Counted from the stretch's first letter, positions 17,039 through 26,559 are shown. The stretch is DNA of 64,000 nucleotides from Pseudomonas putida (GCF_028682635.1 NZ_JANHLK010000025.1:1-64000), one strand, 5' to 3'. The notes: generated from the sequence alone by a model not told the origin. Numbers and translations: made by a program.

Positions 17039-19240
17039 ATGACTCCAGCCCGAACCGGCATACCCTACCGTCCTACGCTACTGGCCTTGTTTTGCTCATT
17101 GTCGGTCACGGCCCACGCCGCGACACCCGCGCCAACCAACTCTTCAGCGCTGGTGCTGGACAACGTCAACGTCAATGCCCAGGCGCCCTCTTCGTCCGAC
17201 CTGCCCCCGGTATACGCTGGCGGCCAGGTCGCGCGCGGTGGGCAACTGGGGGTGCTGGGCAACCAGGACATCATGGACGTGCCCTTCAGCGTCACCGCCT
17301 ACACCGAAGAACTGATCCGCGACCAGCAAGCCGAAACCGTGGGCGATGTGCTGCTTAACGACTCGTCGGTGCGCCAGGCCTCCGGGTTTTCCAACCAGGC
17401 CCAGACCTTCATGATCCGCGGGCTGCCACTGAACGGCGACGACATCTCCTTCAACGGCCTGTACGGCATTTTGCCGCGGCAGATCATTTCCACCGACGCC
17501 CTGGAGCGCGTCGAAGTGTTCAAGGGCCCGAACGCCTTCATCAATGGCGTGACTCCTTCCGGCTCGGGCATCGGCGGCGGCGTCAACCTGCAACCCAAGC
17601 GCGCCGCTGACGTGCCTTTGCGGCGCTTCACCACCGACATCAGCGATGAAGGGCGTATCGGCGAACACCTGGACGTCGGCCAGCGCTTCGGCGAGGACAA
17701 CCGCTTCGGCGCACGGATCAACCTGTCCCAGCGTGAAGGCGATACCGCCATCGACGATGAAAACCAGCGCTCCAAGCTGTTCGCCATAGGCCTCGACTAC
17801 CGCGGCGATGCCCTGCGCCTGTCCGGCGACTTCATCTATTCCAAGGAGCGCATCAACGGCGGCCGCAGCTCGGTCAACCTCGGCAATACCACGCACATCC
17901 CGGATGCGCCATCGGCCGACACCAATTATGCGCAGAAGTGGGGCTTCAGCCAGATCGAAGATACCTTCGGCATGCTGCGCGCCGAGTACGACCTCAATGA
18001 AAGCTGGACCGCCTACGCCGCCGCTGGCGCCAAGCACACCCGCGAAGTCGGCAAGTACGACGGCACTACCCTGGTCGGCAACGATGGCAGTTCCGTGACC
18101 ACCGGCTCGTTCATTCCCCATGACGAGGACAACAGCAGCGCCATGGGCGGCCTCAACGGCAAGTTCGCCACCGGCCCGGTCAGTCACCGGCTCAATTTCG
18201 GCCTGGCCGGGATCTGGACCCAGCAGCGCAATGCCTTTGATTTCGACCTGACCCGCTACCCCAACAACATCTACCACCCGGTCGACGTGCCGGCGCCCCA
18301 GGGCGGTTTCTCCGGCGGCGACCTGCACGATCCGGGCATCACCGGCAAAACCTTCGTGCGCAGCGGCGCGGTGTCCGACACCCTGGGCTTTTTCGATGAT
18401 CGCCTGCTGGTGACCGTCGGTGTGCGTCGCCAGCAACTGGTGGTCCAGGGTTATGCCTATGGCACCGGAACCCGCACCTCCAACTATGACGAATCGATCA
18501 CCACCCCGGTGTACGGCATCGTGTTCAAGCCGTGGGAACACGTGTCGTTCTACGCCAACCGTATCGAAGGCCTGGCCGAAGGCCCGACAGCCCCCAACAC
18601 TGCCGGCTCGCGGGTGGTGGTCAACGGCGGTGAAGTCTTTGCCCCGGCCCGCTCCAAACAGCTCGAAGCCGGTGTGAAGGTCGACATGGGCACCTACGGC
18701 GCCACCTTCGGCGTCTATCGCATCGAACAACCGGCCGATGGCTACACCGAAGTCATCGACGCCGGCACCGCGCGCTTCGTGCACAAGGGCGAGCAGGTCA
18801 ACAAAGGCGTGGAACTCAACGTCTTCGGCGAACCCCTCGACGGCCTGCGCCTGCTCAGCGGAGTCACCGTGATGGACACCGAACTGAAGAAAACCCAGGG
18901 TGGCCTCAACGACGGTAACCGGGCCATTGGCGTGCCGACCTTCCAGTTCAACGCCAGCGTCGATTGGGACGTCCCCGGCCTGCAAGGCGTCGCGTTGAAC
19001 GGTCGGATGTTGCGCACCGGCGGTCAATACGCCGACGCGGCGAACAACCTCAGCCTGCCGACCTGGAACCGCATCGATGCCGGAGCCCGCTACGCCTTCA
19101 AGGTGCAGGAAAAGGACGTGACCTTGCGCTTTGGCGTGGAAAACGTGGCCAACAAGAAGTACTGGGAATCGGCCCAGGGCGGCTTCCTGACCCAAGGCGA
19201 ACCACGGGTGGCCAAGCTGTCGGGGACTATCGACTTCTGA
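17039..19240 (+). CDS. TonB-dependent siderophore receptor
   Basis: 733 aa outer-membrane receptor. A signal peptide (about 1-27, ending TAHA) is followed by a plug domain at about 75-180 (FSVTAYTEELIRDQQAETVG, QTFMIRGLPLNGDDISFNGL, LERVEVFKGPNAFING) and a 22-strand barrel ending in the terminal aromatic F (KLSGTIDF). No N-terminal signalling (STN) domain is visible, so it probably does not control a sigma factor itself. There is no siderophore biosynthesis gene nearby, suggesting uptake of a foreign siderophore. A weak Fur box lies upstream. Confidence 0.93.
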   Translation: MTPARTGIPYRPTLLALFCSLSVTAHAATPAPTNSSALVLDNVNVNAQAPSSSDLPPVYAGGQVARGGQLGVLGNQDIMDVPFSVTAYTEELIRDQQAETVGDVLLNDSSVRQASGFSNQAQTFMIRGLPLNGDDISFNGLYGILPRQIISTDALERVEVFKGPNAFINGVTPSGSGIGGGVNLQPKRAADVPLRRFTTDISDEGRIGEHLDVGQRFGEDNRFGARINLSQREGDTAIDDENQRSKLFAIGLDYRGDALRLSGDFIYSKERINGGRSSVNLGNTTHIPDAPSADTNYAQKWGFSQIEDTFGMLRAEYDLNESWTAYAAAGAKHTREVGKYDGTTLVGNDGSSVTTGSFIPHDEDNSSAMGGLNGKFATGPVSHRLNFGLAGIWTQQRNAFDFDLTRYPNNIYHPVDVPAPQGGFSGGDLHDPGITGKTFVRSGAVSDTLGFFDDRLLVTVGVRRQQLVVQGYAYGTGTRTSNYDESITTPVYGIVFKPWEHVSFYANRIEGLAEGPTAPNTAGSRVVVNGGEVFAPARSKQLEAGVKVDMGTYGATFGVYRIEQPADGYTEVIDAGTARFVHKGEQVNKGVELNVFGEPLDGLRLLSGVTVMDTELKKTQGGLNDGNRAIGVPTFQFNASVDWDVPGLQGVALNGRMLRTGGQYADAANNLSLPTWNRIDAGARYAFKVQEKDVTLRFGVENVANKKYWESAQGGFLTQGEPRVAKLSGTIDF

Positions 19241-19244
19241 TTAT

Positions 19245-19342
19245 GTGGGAACGAGCTTGCTCGCGATGGTCGTGAACGATAACGCGCGCTTTCCGGGCAG
19301 CGCGGCGCACCTGAGATCATCGCGAGCAAGCTCGCTCCCACA
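19245..19342. repeat. REP pair, GAGCTTGCTCGCGA family
   Basis: GTGGGAACGAGCTTGCTCGC and the reverse complement GCGAGCAAGCTCGCTCCCAC enclose about 55 bases, starting five bases after the TonB receptor stop codon. The hairpin probably forms the 3' end of that mRNA. Confidence 0.85.
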
Positions 19343-19424
19343 GGTATTTTTCCATTCAGCGGTCAGCCTGGCCGCTGCGCAAGGCTGGACCATACTTGCT
19401 GCACACGGCAATGAGGACTGGTTT

Positions 19425-20960
19425 ATGCAGCGTAGCGATGTATTGATCATCGGGGCCGGCCCGACCGGGCTGGTCCTGGCGCTATGGCTGAGCAAACTGG
19501 GGGTGCGCGTGCGGATCGTCGACAAGACCTCTGCACCGGGCACCACCTCGCGGGCGCTGGCGGTGCAGGCGCGCACACTGGAGCTGTATCGCCAGCTGGA
19601 CCTGGCCGACGCCATCGTGCAAAAGGGTCATCAGGTAGCGGCCGCCAATTTCTGGGTAAAAGGCCAGCCCGTGGCGCGCCTGCCGTTGAGCCGCGTCGGC
19701 GAGGGCCTGACGCCCTACTCCTTCCTCGAAATCTTCCCCCAGGACGAACACGAACGGCTATTGATCGAGCGCCTGCAATCCTTCGGCATCACGGTGGAAC
19801 GCAACACCGAACTCGAAGGTTTCGAGCAAACCGATGACGGCATCAGCGCCACGCTGCGCCTGCCCGACGGTCAGCAGGAAACCTGTCAGGCCTGCTACCT
19901 GGCCGGTTGCGACGGCGCCCGTTCGATCGTGCGCAAGACCCTCGACACCGGTTTTCCCGGCGGTACCTACCAGCAGGTGTTCTACGTCGCCGACGTCCAG
20001 GCCAGCGGCCCGGCCTTCAATGGCGAATTGCATGTGGACCTGGATGAAGCGGATTTCCTTGCAGTATTCCCGCTGGCCGGCAGCGGTCGAGCGCGCTTGA
20101 TCGGCACCGTGCGCGACGAACGCGCCGAACAGGCGCACACCCTGCAATTCGAAGACGTGAGCAGTCGCGCCATCGAACATATGCAGGTCAAGATTGAGCA
20201 ACTGAACTGGTTCTCGACCTACCGCGTGCATCATCGGGTGGCCGATCACTTTCGCAGCGCCCGCGCCTTCCTGTTGGGCGATGCTGCCCATGTGCACAGC
20301 CCCGCCGGGGGCCAGGGCATGAACACCGGGATTGGCGATGCCATCAACCTGGCCTGGAAACTCGCGGCGGTCCTGAGCGGCGGTGCCGAGGCAAAACTGC
20401 TCGATACCTACGAAACCGAGCGCATCGCCTTCGCCCGCAGACTGGTGGCCACCACTGACCGGGTGTTTACTTTCGTCACCGCCGAAGGGCCTATCGCCGA
20501 CTTGCTGCGCACACGGCTGGCACCCTTCCTGATTCCGAAAATGGCCTCGTTCGAAACCACCCGCGAGTTCCTGTTTCGCACGGTGTCGCAGATCACCCTG
20601 AACTATCGCGGCATGCCCTTGAGCACGGGGGTCGCCGGGCACGTGCATGGCGGCGATCGCCTGCCGTGGGCCCATGACGGTGAAGGGGACAATTTTGGGC
20701 CGCTCAAATGCCCGACCTGGCAGGTGCACGTGTATGGCGACACCAGCGACGAGATGATCGCCTGGTGCCACGAGCACCATTTGCCGCTGCATGTATTCTA
20801 CTGGCGCCCGGCATTCGAAGCGGCGGGCCTTGGGCGTAACGGCTTTTACCTGTTACGCCCGGACACCTATGTGGCGATCGCCGAAACCTGCTCGGACCCC
20901 AAGGTCATCGAACGGTATTTCCGCGATCACGGCATCCGCCCGTATTTTGGCGCGCCCTGA
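19425..20960 (+). CDS. FAD-dependent monooxygenase (phenol hydroxylase / MhpA-like)
   Basis: 511 aa group A flavoprotein hydroxylase. The FAD-binding GxGxxG is at the start (VLIIGAGPTGLVLALWL), the DG motif in the middle (LAGCDGARSIVRKTL), and the GD motif GDAAHVHSPAGGQGMNTGIGD near residue 285. The C-terminal 100 residues form the thioredoxin-like domain typical of phenol 2-monooxygenase relatives. It probably hydroxylates an aromatic or polycyclic compound with NAD(P)H and O2. The start ATG 19425 has GAGG nine bases upstream; the longer ORF passes through the REP element. No ring-cleavage genes are adjacent. Confidence 0.85.
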   Translation: MQRSDVLIIGAGPTGLVLALWLSKLGVRVRIVDKTSAPGTTSRALAVQARTLELYRQLDLADAIVQKGHQVAAANFWVKGQPVARLPLSRVGEGLTPYSFLEIFPQDEHERLLIERLQSFGITVERNTELEGFEQTDDGISATLRLPDGQQETCQACYLAGCDGARSIVRKTLDTGFPGGTYQQVFYVADVQASGPAFNGELHVDLDEADFLAVFPLAGSGRARLIGTVRDERAEQAHTLQFEDVSSRAIEHMQVKIEQLNWFSTYRVHHRVADHFRSARAFLLGDAAHVHSPAGGQGMNTGIGDAINLAWKLAAVLSGGAEAKLLDTYETERIAFARRLVATTDRVFTFVTAEGPIADLLRTRLAPFLIPKMASFETTREFLFRTVSQITLNYRGMPLSTGVAGHVHGGDRLPWAHDGEGDNFGPLKCPTWQVHVYGDTSDEMIAWCHEHHLPLHVFYWRPAFEAAGLGRNGFYLLRPDTYVAIAETCSDPKVIERYFRDHGIRPYFGAP

Positions 20961-20970
20961 CTGGTTTTTT

Positions 20971-21945
20971 TCAGATTCCGGCCAGTGCCAGGTCCATCGC
21001 AAAGTAGGTGAAAATCAGGTCGGCCCCTGCGCGCTTGATCGCGCCGAGGCTTTCGCGCACCACACGATCCTCGTCGATGGCCCCGGCCTGGGCGGCGAAC
21101 TTGATCATCGCGTACTCGCCGCTCACCTGATACGCCGACAATGGCAGGCGCGAGGCTTCGCGAATGTCGCGGATGATGTCCAGGTACGCACCGGCCGGCT
21201 TGACCATCAGCGCGTCGGCGCCTTCCTGCTCGTCCAGCAGCGACTCACGCACCGCCTCACGGCGATTCATCGGGTTCATCTGGTAGCTTTTGCGGTCGCC
21301 CTTGAGCGCGCTGCCCCCGGCTTCGCGGAACGGACCATAAAGCGCCGAGGCGAACTTGGTCGAATAGGCCATGATCGGCGTCTGGGTGAACCCGGCGGCA
21401 TCCAGTGCCCGGCGAATGGCCTGGACCTGCCCGTCCATGGCCGCGGACGGGGCAATCACGTCAGCGCCGGCACGGGCGGCGGCCACCGCCTGTTTGCCGA
21501 GGTTGAGCAGGGTCTGGTCGTTATCGACCTCGTGATTGTGCATCACGCCACAATGCCCGTGGTCGGTGTACTCACAGAAACAGGTGTCGGACATGACGAT
21601 CATTTCCGGCACCGCATCCTTGGCGATGCGCGACATGCGCGACACCAGGCCGTTGTCGTGCCAGGTGTCGCTGCCATCGCTGTCCAGGTGGTGGGACACG
21701 CCGAAGGTCATCACCGACTTGATCCCGGCCCGGGCATAACGCTCGATCTCGCCAGCCAGCTTCGACTCGGGAATGCGCATCACCCCGGGCATGCTCTTGA
21801 TCGGCACGAAGTCGTCGATTTCTTCTTCAACGAAAATCGGCAGCACCAGATCGTTCAGGCTGAATTCGGTTTCCTGGAACAGACTGCGCAGGCTCGCATT
21901 GCGGCGCAGACGGCGGGGACGTGCTTCGGGGAACTGACTGGACAT
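20971..21945 (-). CDS. hemB: Porphobilinogen synthase (delta-aminolevulinate dehydratase), zinc-dependent type
   Basis: 324 aa. It condenses two 5-aminolevulinate molecules to porphobilinogen in tetrapyrrole synthesis. Schiff-base lysines are K197 (YSTKFAS) and K249 (LMVKPAGAYLD). The catalytic zinc cysteines C122, C124 and C132 (SDTCFCEYTDHGHCG) are all present, so this is the E. coli zinc type. The P. aeruginosa housekeeping HemB, as I recall it, has Asp/Ala in these positions and uses magnesium. The enzyme here is therefore probably a second paralogue. Start MSSQFPEARPRR at 21945; the longer ORF is not family-like. Monocistronic. Confidence 0.93.
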   Translation of the reverse strand: MSSQFPEARPRRLRRNASLRSLFQETEFSLNDLVLPIFVEEEIDDFVPIKSMPGVMRIPESKLAGEIERYARAGIKSVMTFGVSHHLDSDGSDTWHDNGLVSRMSRIAKDAVPEMIVMSDTCFCEYTDHGHCGVMHNHEVDNDQTLLNLGKQAVAAARAGADVIAPSAAMDGQVQAIRRALDAAGFTQTPIMAYSTKFASALYGPFREAGGSALKGDRKSYQMNPMNRREAVRESLLDEQEGADALMVKPAGAYLDIIRDIREASRLPLSAYQVSGEYAMIKFAAQAGAIDEDRVVRESLGAIKRAGADLIFTYFAMDLALAGI

Positions 21946-22108
21946 GGGTATTCCTGAAAAACGGGGGATGAGGCGAAGGTTGTAAAGGAGGCAGCTTATG
22001 CCCTGCGAGGCGCAGGGCACAAATGTCGAACGCTCAAGACTTCGTTACCGGATCGGCAACAATCGTTCGAGCCAACACCAATCCCACAGGGGGGGGTTAT
22101 TGCATGGA

Positions 22109-22819
22109 TCAGTTCGAGATTGGTTTCGGAATTTCCAGCCCGCGCTTCACCGCCGGCCGCGCGAGGAATTTCTCCAGCACCCGGGTGACGTTGGGGAAGT
22201 TCTGGATACCCACCAGATCGCCCGCTTCATAGAAGCCGATCAGGTTGCGCACCCACGGGAAGGTCGCGATGTCGGCGATGGTGTAACGCTCGCCCATGAT
22301 CCAGTCGCGCCCTTCAAGTCGCTTGTCGAGGACGCTGAGCAGGCGTCGGCTTTCTTCCACATAGCGGTCGCGTGGACGCTTGTCTTCGAAGTCCTTGCCG
22401 GCGAATTTATTGAAGAAACCAAGCTGGCCGAACATCGGACCAATGCCACCCATCTGAAACATCAGCCACTGAATGGTCTCGTATCGCGCTGCCGATTCCT
22501 GGGCCAGCAACTGCCCGCTCTTGTCGGCGAGGTAGATCAGGATCGCCCCGGACTCGAACAGCGGCAACGGCTGGTCGTCCGGACCGTGGGGATCGAGAAT
22601 GGCCGGGATCTTGTTGTTGGGGTTCAGCGACAGGAACTCGGGGGACATCTGGTCGTTGCTCTCGAAGCCCACGCGATGGGGCTCATAGGGCAGGCCGATC
22701 TCTTCAAGCATGATCGATACCTTGACGCCATTGGGGGTCGGCAAGGAGTACAGCTGAATCCACTCCGGGTACTGGGCCGGCCATTTTCGGGTGATGGGGA
22801 ACGCAGACAAATCGGTCAT
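22109..22819 (-). CDS. Glutathione S-transferase, nu-class / YfcG-YghU-like
   Basis: 236 aa. The N-terminal thioredoxin domain has the nu-class sequence around IQLYSLPTPNGVKVSIMLEE and NPNNKIPAILDPHGPDDQ, with SGAILIYLADKSG completing the glutathione site. The helical domain carries QWLMFQMGGIGPMFGQLG, as in E. coli YfcG/YghU, which are disulfide-bond reductases that use two glutathiones. A cytosolic redox role is likely. ATG 22819 gives MTDLSAFPITRKW, the usual start. Monocistronic. Confidence 0.87.
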   Translation of the reverse strand: MTDLSAFPITRKWPAQYPEWIQLYSLPTPNGVKVSIMLEEIGLPYEPHRVGFESNDQMSPEFLSLNPNNKIPAILDPHGPDDQPLPLFESGAILIYLADKSGQLLAQESAARYETIQWLMFQMGGIGPMFGQLGFFNKFAGKDFEDKRPRDRYVEESRRLLSVLDKRLEGRDWIMGERYTIADIATFPWVRNLIGFYEAGDLVGIQNFPNVTRVLEKFLARPAVKRGLEIPKPISN

Positions 22820-23186
22820 GTGGGCATCCACGGGAAAAATGAGAATGCCGATCATAATGGAGATAACCCGGGCTGCGGCGTCTGGCGCCATGAATATCAA
22901 TGATGGTGGAGATCAAGCGAGATCACGGCGCGCTGGCGTGCCGGCTAGTGTAGGGTGTCCATAATTTCGCAACATCCTGTCGATAACCTTTGCTCCAACC
23001 CGTGCAAGGTTACCGGTAAAGTGCTGCGCTCTCGGCCGGAATCGAACCAAACGGGCCTCAGAGGACTCTGAGATGCGTCCCTTTGATACGGACCGGCTTC
23101 ACGACATGGAAAACACCCGACGCAGGAAAGTCGCGGTGCAAAGGTTTGTCAGCCTTAACTCAATGCGCTGAAGAACCGTTTACTCC
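22820..23186. other. Divergent intergenic region, possible 32-aa sORF
   Basis: 367 bases between the GST and phosphatase genes. An ORF from ATG 23073 to TGA 23171 (32 aa, MRPFDTDRLHDMENTRRRK...) has GAGG eight bases upstream and ends 16 bases before the phosphatase ATG, so it could be a leader peptide. It is too short to judge. Otherwise nothing recognisable; a T-arm-like string near 23035 does not fold into a tRNA. Confidence 0.3.
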
Positions 23187-23861
23187 ATGATCAATCCGTT
23201 GAAATTCACCCAACACTTCAAACGTCGCGCTTATTTGATCCTGCCCGCCTTGCTGGTGACCAGCGCGTTGTTTTTGGCGCTGGAGGCCCGTGAAAGTCGC
23301 GCCCAGCCGGCGGATGGCACCCAGACCCTGGTGTTCCTGCGCCATGCGGAAAAGCCTGAGGGCGGCCTGGGCCAGCTCAATTGCCAGGGTTTGAACCGCG
23401 CCATCGACCTGGCCACCCTGCTGCCGGAAAAATTCGGCAAGGCCGACTACGTGTTTGCCGCCAACCCGACGCGCAACGTCGAGGAAGGCGAACTGGACAA
23501 CTCCTACAGCTACATCCGCCCCTTGATGACCATCAGCCCCAGCGCGATCAAGCTCGGTTTGCCGGTGAACATCAACTTCTCGGCCAACGACACCAGCGAC
23601 CTGGCCGATGAACTGCTGCACGACAAGTACCACAACTCGGTCATCTACACCGCCTGGTCCCACGGCTATCTGCCGGAATTGATCAACAAGGTCGCCGGTG
23701 AAGCCGTTGGCCAGAAACAGAAGATCACCGAGGACTGGGAGTCCAATGACTACGACTCGCTGTATGTGCTGACCCTGACCTGGCACAACGGCAAGGCCAG
23801 TCTGCAGAGCCACAGCTACAAGCAGGGGTTGGACAACGGACAGCAGACTTGCCCGACTTGA
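23187..23861 (+). CDS. Histidine phosphatase superfamily protein, exported or membrane-anchored
   Basis: 224 aa. An N-terminal hydrophobic segment (about 14-32, ending ALFLALEARESRAQPA) acts as signal peptide or anchor. It is followed by the phosphatase signature as RHAEKPEGG, where R and H form the phosphohistidine centre. AWSHGYLPELI near residue 165 probably supplies the second histidine. Proteins of this kind in pseudomonads are periplasmic phosphatases of unknown substrate. No operon partner. Confidence 0.75.
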   Translation: MINPLKFTQHFKRRAYLILPALLVTSALFLALEARESRAQPADGTQTLVFLRHAEKPEGGLGQLNCQGLNRAIDLATLLPEKFGKADYVFAANPTRNVEEGELDNSYSYIRPLMTISPSAIKLGLPVNINFSANDTSDLADELLHDKYHNSVIYTAWSHGYLPELINKVAGEAVGQKQKITEDWESNDYDSLYVLTLTWHNGKASLQSHSYKQGLDNGQQTCPT

Positions 23862-23895
23862 ATTGGTGCTTTAAGTCTTGTAGTGCCTTGACGGC

Positions 23896-23980
23896 CCCCT
23901 TCGCGAGCAAGCCCGCTCCCACAGTAGATCTTCAGTGAACACAAATTTTGTGTGTGGGAGCGGGCTTGCTCGCGAAGGGG
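23896..23980. repeat. REP pair, GCGGGCTTGCTCGCGAA family
   Basis: CCCCTTCGCGAGCAAGCCCG and its reverse complement CGGGCTTGCTCGCGAAGGGG form long arms around about 25 bases. They lie between the convergent phosphatase and mnmH genes. Confidence 0.85.
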
Positions 23981-23995
23981 CCGGCAAAACCACCC

Positions 23996-25099
23996 TCACC
24001 CGCGCCGACCACCCCGCTCGCGCAAATACGCCAACACCTCATCTCGCTCCCCCGCAAACTCGATCCGCGCCCCTTTCTTCTCCCGCTGAAAGACATACAT
24101 CGGGTCGTAATACTCCACCAGCAACCCTTCGATCCACGCCCGGTGCAAATCCACCGCCCCACTGCGCGCCTGCTCGGCCAGCGCGTCTTCCATCAGGATC
24201 AGCATCCGCTGGTGCCGTTCACCGCCCAGGCGTTTGCGCACATTGTTCAGGCTCGCCAGCAAACGCTCGGAAAACAGCGCAAAACCTTCCTCGCCATGGG
24301 CACCGATGAACTCGGCACACAAATCCACCACGTAATCGCGCAGGATCCGCTCGACTCGCCCCTGCAGGCTGTCTTCGAGCCAGACCATCGGAAACTGCTG
24401 CATGCCCTGGTACAACGGCAGTGGCAGCGCGCAACTGCCGACCGCGCGGCTCTCGTCTTCGAGCACGAACTGTTCGATGCCGCGGGCGCGTTTTTTCAAC
24501 ACGTCCACGGCCAGGCAGTTTTCAAAGTCGATGTTGGACGGCTGGCCGGTGACGCGTTTGCCGAAACTGGAACCGCGATGGTTGGCATGCCCCTCGAGGT
24601 CCAGGCCGTTGTCCAGTTGCGTGAGCACGTCGGTTTTACCGGTGCCGGTCATGCCGCCCAGTAACACGAAATCGCACTGGGAGACGGCCTGGTCCATGGT
24701 TTCCAGGAGGAAGGTACGCAGAGCCTTGTAGCCACCGCCCACCCGCGGATAGTCGATGCCCGCCTCGTCCTTGAGCCATTGCTGGACGATCTGCGACCGC
24801 AGCCCGCCACGAAAGCAATACAACAGACCATCAGGATGGGCCCGGGCAAAATCCGCCCAAGCCTGGATGCGCTCGGCCTTGATGGCGCCGGACACTAATT
24901 GATGGCCCAACTCGATCGCCGCCTGCTGGCCTTGTTGCTTGTAGCTGGTGCCGATCCGTTGCCGTTCCAGATCGTTCATCAGCGGCAGGTTGACCACGCC
25001 GGGGAACGCGCCCTTGAGAAACTCGACCGGCGCACGGGCATCCATCATCGGTCGATCGTTGAGAAAAATATCGCGGTAATCGGTGCAGTCGACAGGCAT
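23996..25099 (-). CDS. mnmH: tRNA 2-selenouridine synthase
   Basis: 367 aa. It replaces sulfur by selenium in the wobble 2-thiouridine of tRNA-Lys/Glu/Gln, via a geranylated intermediate. Residues 1-125 are a rhodanese domain with catalytic C95 (LLYCFRGGLRS). A P-loop domain follows with Walker A GGMTGTGKT at about 148-156, matching E. coli SelU (C97). The start ATG shares a base with the selD stop (TGATG), so the two are coupled: SelD makes the selenophosphate that MnmH uses. Confidence 0.95.
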   Translation of the reverse strand: MPVDCTDYRDIFLNDRPMMDARAPVEFLKGAFPGVVNLPLMNDLERQRIGTSYKQQGQQAAIELGHQLVSGAIKAERIQAWADFARAHPDGLLYCFRGGLRSQIVQQWLKDEAGIDYPRVGGGYKALRTFLLETMDQAVSQCDFVLLGGMTGTGKTDVLTQLDNGLDLEGHANHRGSSFGKRVTGQPSNIDFENCLAVDVLKKRARGIEQFVLEDESRAVGSCALPLPLYQGMQQFPMVWLEDSLQGRVERILRDYVVDLCAEFIGAHGEEGFALFSERLLASLNNVRKRLGGERHQRMLILMEDALAEQARSGAVDLHRAWIEGLLVEYYDPMYVFQREKKGARIEFAGERDEVLAYLRERGGRRG

Positions 25100-26133
25100 C
25101 AGGACACCTCGACCGCGTGGCTCTGTCGCGCCACCAGTTCGCCGATCGGCGCCAGGTCCAGCCCCAGTTCGGCAGCGACCGCTAGAAACTCGGCGTTGCC
25201 TTCAGGCGTCACGGCGATCAGCAGGCCACCGCTGGTTTGCGGGTCGCACAGCACTCGCTTGTGCAGCTCCTGGAGGCGCCCGACCTTGCTGGCGTAGCTG
25301 TCGTAATTGCGCAGTGTGCCGCCCGGCACGCAGCCCTGGTCGAGGTAATACTCGACGCCCGGCAAGCGCGGTACCCGGTCATACCCGATGCGCGCGGTGA
25401 GGCCGCTGCCGTCGGCCATTTCCACCAGGTGCCCGAGCAGGCCGAAACCGGTGACATCGGTCATCGCCGTCACACCTTCGAGCTTGCCGAAACGGCTGCC
25501 GGGTTTGTTCAGGGTGCACATCCAGTCCCGGGCCAGGCCGATATCGGCGTTGCGCAATTTGCCTTTCTTCTCAGCCGTGGTCAGCACGCCGATGCCCAAG
25601 GGCTTGGTCAGGTACAACAGGCAGCCGGCCGTGGCCGTGTCGTTGCGCTTCATGTGGCGCTTTTCCACGAGCCCCGTAACGGCCAGGCCGAAGATCGGCT
25701 CCGGTGCGTCGATCGAATGCCCGCCAGCCAGGGGAATCCCGGCCTCATCGCACACCGCGCGCCCGCCGCGAATCACTTCCCGGGCAATCTCCGGCGCCAG
25801 CACGTTGACCGGCCAGCCGAGGATCGCGATCGCCATCAACGGATCGCCGCCCATGGCGTAGATGTCGCTGATGGCATTGGTGGCGGCAATACGGCCGAAA
25901 TCGAAAGGATCGTCGACGATCGGCATGAAGAAGTCGGTGGTCGATACCACGCCGCGCTCTGCATCGATGGCATACACCGCCGCATCGTCGCGCGAGGCAT
26001 TGCCGACCCAAAGTTTCGGATCAAGATTCTGCGCACCGCTGCCGGCCAGGATCACTTCCAGCACCTGGGGAGAAATCTTGCAGCCGCAACCAGCGCCATG
26101 GCTGTATTGGGTCAGGCGAATCGGTTCGCTCAT
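25099..26133 (-). CDS. selD: Selenide, water dikinase (selenophosphate synthetase)
   Basis: 344 aa, standard length. It makes selenophosphate from selenide and ATP. The catalytic pair is C16 and K19 (GAGCGCK), so this is the Cys form and not a selenoprotein. Other family motifs are SRDDAAVY, TTDFFMPIVDDPFDFGRIAA (metal and ATP site), GGHSIDAPEP and TDVTGFGLLGH. The start MSEPIRLTQY (26133) was preferred over an ATG four codons upstream. Only mnmH follows. selA/selB were not seen, so in this locus selenium is destined for tRNA. Confidence 0.96.
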   Translation of the reverse strand: MSEPIRLTQYSHGAGCGCKISPQVLEVILAGSGAQNLDPKLWVGNASRDDAAVYAIDAERGVVSTTDFFMPIVDDPFDFGRIAATNAISDIYAMGGDPLMAIAILGWPVNVLAPEIAREVIRGGRAVCDEAGIPLAGGHSIDAPEPIFGLAVTGLVEKRHMKRNDTATAGCLLYLTKPLGIGVLTTAEKKGKLRNADIGLARDWMCTLNKPGSRFGKLEGVTAMTDVTGFGLLGHLVEMADGSGLTARIGYDRVPRLPGVEYYLDQGCVPGGTLRNYDSYASKVGRLQELHKRVLCDPQTSGGLLIAVTPEGNAEFLAVAAELGLDLAPIGELVARQSHAVEVS

Positions 26134-26299
26134 AGGGCACCTCATGGGGTCAATGGGGCCGATTCTAGCAGAGCGGCCGCTGCCTCTGTGGCAGTGAGCC
26201 GGCTCGCGAAGCGGTCATGAATTCACCGTCCGCCAATCCGAATGAATTTTCCCATCGCCCAACGATCCCTCTATGTACACAGGGAGGAAGAAAGGCTCT

Positions 26300-26527
26300 A
26301 TGAACAACGCAAAACTGTTCGTCATTGAATACACTCTTCATGGCGTCCCCAAGTCGTTCATCATCCGTCTGGACAAAATGGACAACGCGGAGGCATGGCA
26401 TTGGGCAAGCTGCGACGCGGGGGTCGGACGTATCCCTCGCTTCGGCCGCGAAAAAGTGCAGAAGACCAGCAAACCGATGGCGGAAAAATTCGGCGTGGAA
26501 AACGTCAAGTGGCGCCCGGCCGGTTAA
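26300..26527 (+). CDS. Small conserved Pseudomonas protein (DUF6555-like)
   Basis: 75 aa, cytosolic, no signal or membrane segment. It starts MNNAKLFVIEYTLHG and ends VENVKWRPAG; the middle carries LDKMDNAEAWHWASCDAG. I recall very similar short proteins in many Pseudomonas genomes, labelled DUF6555, function unknown. GGGAGGAAGAAAGG precedes ATG 26300; an upstream in-frame ATG at 26273 would put that ribosome site inside the gene. The next small gene begins 33 bases after the stop, so they may share a transcript. Confidence 0.7.
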   Translation: MNNAKLFVIEYTLHGVPKSFIIRLDKMDNAEAWHWASCDAGVGRIPRFGREKVQKTSKPMAEKFGVENVKWRPAG

Positions 26528-26559
26528 CCCGGCAGCGCTCAGGATTGGGGGATCAGCAA

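Noticed and set aside
23025..23060. GGAATCGAACC string resembling the T-arm of a tRNA on the minus strand
   Set aside because: The flanking bases do not pair into a T-stem, and no acceptor or anticodon arm can be drawn around it.
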